From assembly GCF_025148285.1 (NCBI RefSeq), contig NZ_CP102268.1, positions 2,149,001-2,213,000 of the forward strand: a stretch of 64,000 nucleotides of DNA, written 5' to 3'. Below the pieces are notes generated by a model that was given only the letters and a program-made list of their open reading frames with translations, was not told where the DNA came from and ran no database searches. This document shows positions 50,476-57,309 of this stretch, one piece after another; within the stretch, counting starts at the first letter, position 1, and every line of letters starts with the position of its first letter. Position numbers and translations under genes: made by a program. Origin of the DNA: Marvinbryantia formatexigens DSM 14469 (GTDB lineage Bacteria > Bacillota > Clostridia > Lachnospirales > Lachnospiraceae).

Positions 50476-51519
50476 ATGAAAATGAGAGCAGCTTTTATGA
50501 ACGGCATCGATAAAATGATTATCAAGGAAATCGATAAGCCGACGGCAGGAGCAGGACAGGTTGTAGTAAAAATGGAGTATGTCGGGATCTGCGGTTCTGA
50601 CGTGCATTACTTCCATTCCGGAAGATGCGGTTCCTATGTGGTAACGGACGACGAATTCATGCTGGGACATGAGTGCGCGGGAACTGTTGTGGAAGTAGGC
50701 GAGGGATGCAAGGAGCTGAAGGTGGGCGACCGCGTTGCGCTGGAGCCGGGCATCACCTGTGGCGAGTGTGAATTCTGTAAATCGGGACGTTACAATCTTT
50801 GCCCGGATGTTGTGTTCCTGGCAACACCGCCGGTACAGGGATGCTACGAGGAATTTATTGCGTTCCCGGAGAATATGTGCTTCAAGCTGCCGGACAACGT
50901 TTCCACGAAAGAGGGTGCGCTGGTTGAGCCGCTTTCCGTTGGTATGCACGCTGCAAACCAGGGCGAGGTTACGCTTGGCGATACCGTTCTGATTCTCGGC
51001 GGCGGCTGCATCGGTCTGGTGACGATGATGTGCTGTAAGGCGCACGGCGCAAGCAGAATTATCGTGGCGGACCTTGTGGATGCACGTCTGGAAAAGGCAA
51101 AAGAGCTTGGCGCAACCGATGTGATCAACAGCGGTAAGGTGGATGTATTTGAGGAAGTGAAGAGACTGACAGACGGAAAGGGCGCCGACAAGGTATTTGA
51201 GACGGCAGGCTCTCCGGTGACGATCGCGCAGACTCCGTTCTTCGTAAAGCGCGGCGGTACCATCGTGCTGGTAGGTATTTCCGCAAAAGAGGAAATCACT
51301 TATAATTTCGCACAGATTATGGACAAGGAAGCAACCATCAAGTCTGTATTCCGTTACAGAAATGTATATCCGCAGGCAATCGCAGCGATTTCCAGCGGCG
51401 CTATCCCGGTAGCGAAGATCGCAACCCACGAATTCGACCTCGACCATATCCAGGAGGCATTTGAGGAAGCCATCAACAACAAGACCGATCTTGTAAAAGC
51501 AATTATAAAGGTGAACTAA
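50476..51519 (+). CDS. Zinc-dependent polyol dehydrogenase (sorbitol/xylitol dehydrogenase family)
   Basis: A 347-residue medium-chain dehydrogenase. The catalytic zinc ligands appear as C in G-I-C-G-S-D-V-H-Y and H-E in L-G-H-E-C-A-G; the structural zinc set C-G-E-C-E-F-C-K-S-G-R-Y-N-L-C is complete. The NAD(P) fold has G-G-G-C-I-G. It oxidises a polyol to a ketose (for example xylitol to D-xylulose or sorbitol to fructose). The importer genes lie just upstream in the same direction, and a xylulokinase gene lies 12 kb downstream, so xylitol or a similar pentitol is plausible. AAAGGGAG precedes ATG 50476. Confidence 0.9.
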   Translation: MKMRAAFMNGIDKMIIKEIDKPTAGAGQVVVKMEYVGICGSDVHYFHSGRCGSYVVTDDEFMLGHECAGTVVEVGEGCKELKVGDRVALEPGITCGECEFCKSGRYNLCPDVVFLATPPVQGCYEEFIAFPENMCFKLPDNVSTKEGALVEPLSVGMHAANQGEVTLGDTVLILGGGCIGLVTMMCCKAHGASRIIVADLVDARLEKAKELGATDVINSGKVDVFEEVKRLTDGKGADKVFETAGSPVTIAQTPFFVKRGGTIVLVGISAKEEITYNFAQIMDKEATIKSVFRYRNVYPQAIAAISSGAIPVAKIATHEFDLDHIQEAFEEAINNKTDLVKAIIKVN

Positions 51520-51548
51520 ATATCGTTTACATTAAAACAAAAGAAAAT

Positions 51549-51579
51549 GCCGCGCGGAGAAATCCGGGCGGCGTTTTTT
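51549..51579 (+). terminator. Terminator after the polyol dehydrogenase
   Basis: Arms GCCGCGCGG/CCGGGCGGC (one mismatch) with a 6-base loop and six T after a G. Confidence 0.88.
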
Positions 51580-51658
51580 GGGGAGATTTTGCAACATGGA
51601 AGCTTGCCGGAAACGTTCCAGAACATTGGGGAAATTCCAAATAGCATTGAAAAACAGA

Positions 51659-51729
51659 AGTTTTGGGAAAAATTTTCCTAAAAATATTGATAATCCAAAA
51701 GTTTTGGGATAAAATATACTAAAAATATT
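51659..51729. repeat. Direct repeats in the promoter of the third DUF4143 ATPase
   Basis: AGTTTTGGG ... CTAAAAATATT occurs at 51659-51688 and 51700-51729, period 41, about 80% alike. A candidate promoter TTGATA (51687-51692), 17 bases, TAAAAT (51710-51715) lies within, so the second copy covers the -10 and start point. ATCCAAAA/GTTTTGGGAT is an inverted repeat at 51693-51710. Confidence 0.6.
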
Positions 51730-51782
51730 TTTGCAAGGATGATTTTGGAATTTCAGAAGCAAATGGATTGGAGGGATTGCCT

Positions 51783-53000
51783 GTGGCTGTCAGACGGATA
51801 GAGAGAAAAGAGTATCTTGAAAAACTCATTGCATTTCGGGACAAAAATATAATAAAAATCATCACGGGAGTCCGTCGGTGTGGAAAATCAACGCTGATGG
51901 AAATGTATCAGGATTATCTGAGAAAAAATGGCGTATCCGGCGAACAGATAGTTGCGGTAAATCTGGAAGATTATGATTTTTATGATTTGCGGGAGCCCAA
52001 AGCACTTCATGCATATATAAAGGAACGCCTTGTGCAGGATAAAATGACCTATGTTTTTCTTGACGAAGTACAGCATTGCGATGATTTTGCCGGGGTTCTG
52101 GACAGTCTGTTTATTAAAAAGAATGTTGATTTATATGTGACAGGTTCAAATGCTTATATGCTGTCGTCGGAAATTGCCACACTGATTTCGGGACGGTATG
52201 TGGAAATCAGGATGCTGCCGTTATCATTTAAAGAATATGTGATGAGCACAGGAAATATGCAGGAGCTTGGGAAAAAGTATGTGACATATCTGGAAAACAG
52301 CTCTTTCCCGTATACCTTGGAGCTTGCAGGGCGACCGAAAGAAATCCGGGATTACCTTGATGGAATTTATAACACCATTGTGGTAAAAGATATTGCAAAA
52401 CGAAATAAGTTTCCGGATACGATGATGCTGGAAAGCATTGTGCGATTTCTGTTTGATAGTATTGGAAGTCCGCTTTCCACAAAGAAAATTGCGGACACTA
52501 TGACGTCGAACGGCAGAAAAATTGATACAAAAACAGTAGAAAAATATCTGGATGCGTTAATGGAGAGCTACATCATTTATCAGGCAAAAAGATATAATAT
52601 AAAAGGAAAGCAGTATCTGAAAACGTTGGAAAAATATTATGTGGTGGATATTGGTCTGAGATATATGCTGCTGGGAGCCCGTTCTGCTGATGTGGGCCAT
52701 ATTCTGGAAAATGTAGTTTATCTGGAGCTGATACGCAGAGGGTATGATGTATATGTCGGCAGGCTGGATGAACTTGAAGTTGATTTTGTGGCAATGGATT
52801 ATAAGAGAATCACATATTATCAGGTGGCGGCTTCTGTGCGCGATGAGCAGACACTGCGGCGGGAGCTGGCGCCGTTGCAGAAAATAAATGACCACTATCC
52901 CAAATTTCTTCTTACGCTGGACGAGGACCCGGAGGGGGATTACGAAGGCATCCGGCGGGTAAATGCGCTGGAGTGGCTTATGGGAATGACGGAAATATAG
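51783..53000 (+). CDS. AAA ATPase with DUF4143 domain
   Basis: 405 residues from GTG 51783 with GGAGGG upstream. Walker A G-V-R-R-C-G-K-S-T, Walker B V-F-L-D-E-V-Q-H. The DUF4143 domain has L-E-V-D-F-V but the following strand is Y-Y-Q-V-A-A-S in place of the L-E-(V/I)-K seen in the other two copies, so the putative nuclease Glu-x-Lys pair is missing in this subfamily. Intact, monocistronic, followed by hairpins and a terminator. The role is unknown; see the two paralogues at 20159 and 43789. Confidence 0.88.
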   Translation: MAVRRIERKEYLEKLIAFRDKNIIKIITGVRRCGKSTLMEMYQDYLRKNGVSGEQIVAVNLEDYDFYDLREPKALHAYIKERLVQDKMTYVFLDEVQHCDDFAGVLDSLFIKKNVDLYVTGSNAYMLSSEIATLISGRYVEIRMLPLSFKEYVMSTGNMQELGKKYVTYLENSSFPYTLELAGRPKEIRDYLDGIYNTIVVKDIAKRNKFPDTMMLESIVRFLFDSIGSPLSTKKIADTMTSNGRKIDTKTVEKYLDALMESYIIYQAKRYNIKGKQYLKTLEKYYVVDIGLRYMLLGARSADVGHILENVVYLELIRRGYDVYVGRLDELEVDFVAMDYKRITYYQVAASVRDEQTLRRELAPLQKINDHYPKFLLTLDEDPEGDYEGIRRVNALEWLMGMTEI

Positions 53001-53015
53001 TGTTAAATACAGTGG

Positions 53016-53075
53016 TTTCGTTGCAATCGTTGTGCAACGAAAAAGAAATCGTTGCAAATCATCTGCAACGATTTC
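53016..53075. repeat. Two hairpins built on a GTTGCA motif
   Basis: TTTCGTTGCA/TGCAACGAAA (53016-53042) and GAAATCGTTGCA/TGCAACGATTTC (53045-53075), perfect 10- and 12-bp stems with 7-base loops; they share the same CGTTGCA core and can also pair with each other. TTTCGTTGCAA is also present at 13197. Confidence 0.8.
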
Positions 53076-53088
53076 CTGCGATGCAACA

Positions 53089-53110
53089 GGGCAGCCAGGC
53101 TGCCCTTGTT
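53089..53110 (+). terminator. Terminator between convergent ATPase and cobalamin-importer genes
   Basis: GGGCAGC-CAG-GCTGCCC followed by TTGTTAT; serves the plus strand ATPase gene. Confidence 0.75.
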
Positions 53111-53115
53111 ATCTG

Positions 53116-53865
53116 TTAATCATAATCGATAAATATTTTTTCGTTTCGCCGGAATACATCCGCGTGGATATGGTAGAGCTCCTCCACGAGCGCGGAGCTG
53201 ATAACGTCGTCCGGTCTGCCGTCGCAAAGGTTCTGACCGCCTTTGAGCACGTAGATGCGGTCGCAGAATTTTGAAGCGAGACTTAAATCGTGCAGTGCGG
53301 TCAGCACTGTTTTTTTCGACGCTTTCAGAAGCGACAGCGTTTTTATCTGGCTGCCGATATCCAGATGGTTGGTCGGCTCGTCCAGAATAATCATTTCCGT
53401 TTCCTGCGCCAGCGCGCGGGCAATCAGTACCCGCTGCTTTTCACCGCCGGACAGGCTCAGAAAGCTTCTCTCCAGAAAATCTTCCATTCCGACCATTTCC
53501 AGCGAATGGCAGACTATCTCGCGGTCATGGTCATTGGCGGCTTCTATCAGACGTTTTCTGGGATAGCGCCCCATCTGCACGACCTCTTCGACGGTGAAGT
53601 CAAAATTTGCTTCGCTTTCCTGCGAAACCACCGCGATGCGTTCCGCCATCTGCCGGTTTGACATTTTCAGAAGACTTTTTCCGTCCAGAAGAATATCTCC
53701 CGAAACGGGTACAAGCATTTTGTAGATATTTTTCAGCAGCGTCGATTTTCCGCTTCCGTTCGGACCGATGACGCCCACGAATTCCCCCTGGTTTACGGTG
53801 AGGGAAATATCCCGGATAATCTCCACCTGCCGGGTGCGGTAGCTTACTTTTTCTGCACTGAGCAT
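53116..53865 (-). CDS. btuD: ABC transporter ATP-binding protein of a corrinoid (B12) importer
   Basis: A 249-residue ATPase of the FecE/BtuD group. Walker A G-P-N-G-S-G-K-S-T, signature L-S-G-G-E-K-Q-R, Walker B with I-I-L-D-E-P-T-N-H-L-D and the switch histidine in L-H-D-L. It is third in the minus-strand operon binding protein-permease-ATPase. On fold alone the substrate could be ferric siderophore, haem or cobalamin; the cobalamin riboswitch upstream of the operon favours B12 or another corrinoid. AGGAGG precedes ATG. Confidence 0.88.
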   Translation of the reverse strand: MLSAEKVSYRTRQVEIIRDISLTVNQGEFVGVIGPNGSGKSTLLKNIYKMLVPVSGDILLDGKSLLKMSNRQMAERIAVVSQESEANFDFTVEEVVQMGRYPRKRLIEAANDHDREIVCHSLEMVGMEDFLERSFLSLSGGEKQRVLIARALAQETEMIILDEPTNHLDIGSQIKTLSLLKASKKTVLTALHDLSLASKFCDRIYVLKGGQNLCDGRPDDVISSALVEELYHIHADVFRRNEKIFIDYD

Positions 53866-53878
53866 AGGTCCGCCTCCT

Positions 53879-54937
53879 TTAAGATTTCCCGAAGGAATAT
53901 TTCCGTACCCGTATCATCCACAGGAAGACAGGTGCTCCGAGCATGGAAGTAATAATGCCGATAGGAATTTCGCTGGGCTGGTCGAGCATTCTGGCACCGA
54001 CGTCCACCCAGACCAGGAAAATCGCTCCCAGCAGCGTGGAAATCGGAATCACCTTCCGGTGGTCCGCACCGACCATCGACCGCACGATATGCGGAATAAC
54101 AAGTCCGACGAACCCGATGCTGCCGGTTACTGCCACTGCCGTGCCGGTCAGCGCCGCAGACAGAAAGACGGTGATTTTGCGCACAAGATTGATATTGATT
54201 CCCAGCGTCACCGCGCTGCTCTCTCCCATAAGAAGCGCGTTCATGGAGGTTGAGAGAGCGTACAGGCACAGAAAGCCCGGTATCAGTACCACAAACAGGG
54301 GAAGAAGCTCTTCCCACTGGGCACTGGCTACGCTGCCAAGCGTCCAGAACGTCACCTCCCGGATTTTGCTGTCATCCGGGGCCTTGTAAATGAGAAAGTT
54401 TGAAAATGCGGTAAACATGGCGGAAATAGCCGTTCCCACCAGAACCAGCTTGATGGGCGCCACCTCTTTGCCGCTTTTCGCCATGTAATAAACAATTAAA
54501 ATCGCCGCCATTGCGCCGATAAAAGCGCCGCCCTGGACAGAGTATGCGCCAAGGAAGGAGAGCGCTCCGGTGACGATGGCAAGCGAAGCGCCGAAGGTTG
54601 CGCCGGAGGATACGCCGAGCACATAGGGACTTGCCAGCGGATTTTTGGTAAACGACTGCATGGCGACGCCCGAAAGCGTCAGCGCAGAACCTACCATAGC
54701 GCCCATCAGCACCCGCGGCGTCCGCAGATGCCAGACGATGTTCTGGGTGCTCATCCGGATATCTTCAACATCGCCTATGCCGGTCAGATGATGAAGAACC
54801 ACCTGCCAGACCGTTTGGAAAGGGATGCTGACGGGCCCGATTCCGATGGCAAGAATCATCGACAGAATCAATAGTATTAGCAGGAACACGCAGGTTATCC
54901 CCACGTGTTCCCTCATGAATTTACATAACCGTTTCAT
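53879..54937 (-). CDS. btuC: FecCD-family permease of a corrinoid (B12) importer
   Basis: A 352-residue membrane protein with ten or so hydrophobic segments. Blocks such as R-T-P-R-V-L-M-G-A-M-V-G-S-A-L-T-L-S-G and N-P-L-A-S-P-Y-V-L-G-V-S-S-G-A are standard for BtuC/FecC/FhuB permeases, as is G-F-V-G-L-V-I-P-H-I-V-R-S near residue 280. It pairs with the ATPase 13 bases downstream and the binding protein 6 bases upstream. Confidence 0.9.
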   Translation of the reverse strand: MKRLCKFMREHVGITCVFLLILLILSMILAIGIGPVSIPFQTVWQVVLHHLTGIGDVEDIRMSTQNIVWHLRTPRVLMGAMVGSALTLSGVAMQSFTKNPLASPYVLGVSSGATFGASLAIVTGALSFLGAYSVQGGAFIGAMAAILIVYYMAKSGKEVAPIKLVLVGTAISAMFTAFSNFLIYKAPDDSKIREVTFWTLGSVASAQWEELLPLFVVLIPGFLCLYALSTSMNALLMGESSAVTLGININLVRKITVFLSAALTGTAVAVTGSIGFVGLVIPHIVRSMVGADHRKVIPISTLLGAIFLVWVDVGARMLDQPSEIPIGIITSMLGAPVFLWMIRVRKYSFGKS

Positions 54938-54943
54938 ATGAAA

Positions 54944-55990
54944 TTATTCAAAACACTCCGGATGGAATGCCTGGGCAAATTTTTCAATCGTATCGCCCAC
55001 ACGGGTGCTGGCGAATACTTCCGGAAGCGTGATAACAAGGAAGTTTTCGTTCTTGATGGCGGTTACATCGGAAAGGGCTTCGTTGTCCAGCAGGAACTGG
55101 ATTTTCTCGTCTGCGGTCGTATCGCCGTAATCATTGATGACGATAACCTCCGGGTCCGCCTCTACAACGGCTTCCCAGCTTACGTTGTTCCAGGTCTTTT
55201 CAAGGTCCTCAAATACATTGACGCCGCCTGCGTGACGCATCAGCTTTGAGGTGAAGTTATTTCCGGGTGTGTAGGCGCCGCCGTCACGTTCGCTGTCAAA
55301 GTTGAATACCCGCACTTCCTCTGTTCCGGCGATTTTTTCTTCGACTGCCGCAATCTGGGCTTTCATACCGTCTACGATTTCATTTGCTTTGTCTTCAACC
55401 TGGAAAATCTTGCCGAGGTTGTAAAAATCCTGATAAACATCTTCCACGTCGCAGCCAAGCTTGTAGCCTTCAATGGAAGAAAGGGACATGATGCCGTAAT
55501 CGCTTAAGGTATCATGTGTGGCAATCGCCGTGTCAGAATCGCTGAAAGCAGAGCTTCTTCCATAAATGAAATCCGGTTCCAGGTCCAGAACTACCTCCAG
55601 GGACGGATAACCGTTGTTGTCAGAGATAACCGGCTTTGATTCGTATTCTTCGCGGTACTGCTCCGGAAGCTGGGCGTTGTTATAGCAGGTTCCGATAATT
55701 TTGTCGCCGAGACCCAGCGCCATAAGCTGCTCTCCGGTGTTGGGATTGGTGCTGATTACACGCTCCGGAACATGTGTAAAGGTGACCTCCTGGTCGTCCT
55801 TTGTCACCAGCGTGAAAGGAAATACGTCGCCATCTGCGGCTTCTGTGCCGTCAGCTTCTGTCTCCGCAGCTTCGGTTTCCACAGCGGCTTCCTGTGTTTC
55901 GGCTTCTGTTTCCTCAGCAAAAGCTGCTGCCGGGGAGAGCGCCATTACGCCAGCCATAATCAGTGTCAGTAATTGGTTTCTTTTTTTCAT
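54944..55990 (-). CDS. btuF: Corrinoid (B12)-binding protein of ABC importer
   Basis: A 348-residue extracytoplasmic binding protein with type-III (helical backbone) fold: P-E-R-V-I-S-T-N-P-N-T-G-E and L-E-P-D-F-I-Y-G are typical BtuF/FepB blocks. The signal peptide ends A-F-A-E-E and is followed by a Glu/Thr/Ala-rich linker of about 30 residues instead of a lipobox cysteine. It is the first gene of the operon, 350 bases downstream of a cobalamin riboswitch and a terminator. Confidence 0.88.
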   Translation of the reverse strand: MKKRNQLLTLIMAGVMALSPAAAFAEETEAETQEAAVETEAAETEADGTEAADGDVFPFTLVTKDDQEVTFTHVPERVISTNPNTGEQLMALGLGDKIIGTCYNNAQLPEQYREEYESKPVISDNNGYPSLEVVLDLEPDFIYGRSSAFSDSDTAIATHDTLSDYGIMSLSSIEGYKLGCDVEDVYQDFYNLGKIFQVEDKANEIVDGMKAQIAAVEEKIAGTEEVRVFNFDSERDGGAYTPGNNFTSKLMRHAGGVNVFEDLEKTWNNVSWEAVVEADPEVIVINDYGDTTADEKIQFLLDNEALSDVTAIKNENFLVITLPEVFASTRVGDTIEKFAQAFHPECFE

Positions 55991-56168
55991 CTTGCACCTC
56001 CATAGATATTATGGTCGGGACTTTTGCCCCAACATCATGAAATGAGTGATTGGTTACTGGAAGTCCATAAAAAAGAATCCTGGTCTGGATGCATGCCCGG
56101 AAAAGTTGGAGAACTTTTTATGGCTCCTCCAGGACCTGCCACCGGCAGCTCCCTTCGGATGCATGGCA

Positions 56169-56196
56169 ACAAAAAAGCCTGTCTTCACAGACAGGC
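56169..56196 (-). terminator. Terminator in the leader of the cobalamin operon (riboswitch expression platform)
   Basis: On the minus strand GCCTGTCT-GTGA-AGACAGGC is followed by a run of T. It stands between the aptamer and btuF. Binding of cobalamin would favour it; the preceding CTGTCTGGTATGCCTGTCTG could give the alternative pairing. Confidence 0.8.
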
Positions 56197-56335
56197 ATAC
56201 CAGACAGATCGTTTTGTGCGCAGTAGTTGGGACCGGGCTTTGCAGCCGGCTGCATGAACCGGAAAACGGAACTGCTGCGTGTGTCGTAGATACGAACAAA
56301 TCTGCGAGGATGCTTTGCATGGAAGCTTCTTTCGC

Positions 56336-56478
56336 ACAAGGCAGGCAGGTTTCCTGGCTCACAGATTTGCGCTTGTCCCTCCTTCTCACGGCATTCGCCG
56401 CAATGGATATCCGGGGAAGCTCCCTGCTCACAGTGACCGCATCGCTCAGGCTTTTCCTGATTCCCTCTCATTTCCGGA
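56336..56478 (-). promoter_or_regulatory. Cobalamin riboswitch aptamer
   Basis: Read on the minus strand: GAGGGAATCAGG and AAAGCCTGAGCGATGCGG near the 5' side, then CACTGTGAGCAGGGAG, and at the 3' side the B12 box GTGAGCCAGGAAACCTGCCTGCC region (56336-56362). These are the conserved elements of the cobalamin riboswitch in their normal order. It should repress the btuFCD-like operon when corrinoid is plentiful. Confidence 0.92.
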
Positions 56479-56513
56479 TACGGAAATTCACCTGCTTTGT
56501 TTCGACAAAATTC

Positions 56514-56542
56514 ATGATAGCATATAGCTGTATGCTTTGCAA
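56514..56542 (-). promoter_or_regulatory. Promoter of the riboswitch-controlled operon
   Basis: Minus strand TTGCAA (56542-56537), 17-base spacer, TATCAT (56519-56514), about 40 bases before the aptamer. Confidence 0.65.
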
Positions 56543-56663
56543 GAGAACTTTTTTGTTGATTTTATCTAATCCCAGATGATCAGATGCATGACTTTTTTGG
56601 CGGCTGTTACTATTCTTGAAGATAAATAACTTCTGGCAAGTTTTCTTTTGGAATAGCTCCATA

Positions 56664-57110
56664 TTAATAAAGATTATATATTTCGTTGTACTTCTGCTTC
56701 GCTTCGTGAAATTTTCCGGATTCACGGAAGCCGTATATTTCCCGGACACTGTAAGGAAGCATTGGCAGCTTTTCCCGTGTTGCGAGCACAAAGTAGTTAT
56801 CTGATTTCAAAGCAAGCTCCGCGAATTTTTTTGAAGCCAGAAAGCGGCTTCCTTCATCAATAAAAATGATGGAACCGGATATGCCTTCCAACTGCCGCTC
56901 CCAGTCTTCGCTGTCTAATGTTCGGCAGGGGAGGTCGCAGGAGACTACAATGCCGCTGTCAGTACCGTATCTTCTATAGTCACGGATAAAATCAATCAAT
57001 ACGGTTTTACCGGAGCCGCTGTCTCCGGTGAGGATGGTGATATTTCTTCTAATGGTAAAATCGTATCGGATTTTCTTTGATTCAACAATGATTCTGTGAG
57101 CGCCCTTCAT
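56664..57110 (-). CDS. Small P-loop ATPase, partner of the DUF4869 protein
   Basis: A 148-residue protein with Walker A G-D-S-G-S-G-K-T at about 30-37 and a Walker B-like S-I-I-F-I-D-E-G. It is too short for a complete AAA+ module and lacks a recognisable lid or sensor region. Its ribosome site (AGGAG) is formed by the last codons of the DUF4869 reading frame, seven bases upstream, so the two genes were once directly coupled. The insertion at 57310 has now separated it from the intact DUF4869 gene and probably from the operon promoter. Function unknown. Confidence 0.7.
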   Translation of the reverse strand: MKGAHRIIVESKKIRYDFTIRRNITILTGDSGSGKTVLIDFIRDYRRYGTDSGIVVSCDLPCRTLDSEDWERQLEGISGSIIFIDEGSRFLASKKFAELALKSDNYFVLATREKLPMLPYSVREIYGFRESGKFHEAKQKYNEIYNLY

Positions 57111-57309
57111 AATATATTACTCCTGTTTCATTTTGTTCAGATATTCAGAGGCAACGGGAATCAGCTCTTTCATCGAATGCACGATTTCTCCGCTGTTCCC
57201 GACAACGATTGTGAATTTTGTGTCTTTCCCAAAATCCATCAGATGCCGGAGATTGATGGTCAGGTTTTTGCTTTCCGCTATTTTCAGAATCCATTTTGCG
57301 CAGTTATCC
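57109..57309. repeat. 201-bp direct repeat, copy 1
   Basis: Identical, as far as I can compare by eye, to 59028-59228 (constant offset of 1919). It comprises the 3' end of the DUF4869 gene and the gap before the ATPase gene. See the IS1634-like element it flanks. Confidence 0.92.
57117..57309 (-). pseudogene. Duplicated 3' fragment of the DUF4869 gene
   Basis: Encodes the last 64 residues of the DUF4869 protein in frame but has no start; its 5' end is cut at the junction with the IS element. The complete gene is at 59036-59494. Confidence 0.88.

Noticed and set aside
53016-53075. Possible attachment site or CRISPR-like repeat
   Set aside because: The repeats are inverted hairpins, not direct repeats with spacers, and no integrase is next to them.
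53116-55990. Ferric siderophore importer
   Set aside because: The protein families allow it, but the cobalamin riboswitch in the leader makes corrinoid the better assignment.
56024-56579. Plus-strand frames over the cobalamin leader
   Set aside because: They lie antisense to the riboswitch, terminator and promoter; no domain or ribosome site.
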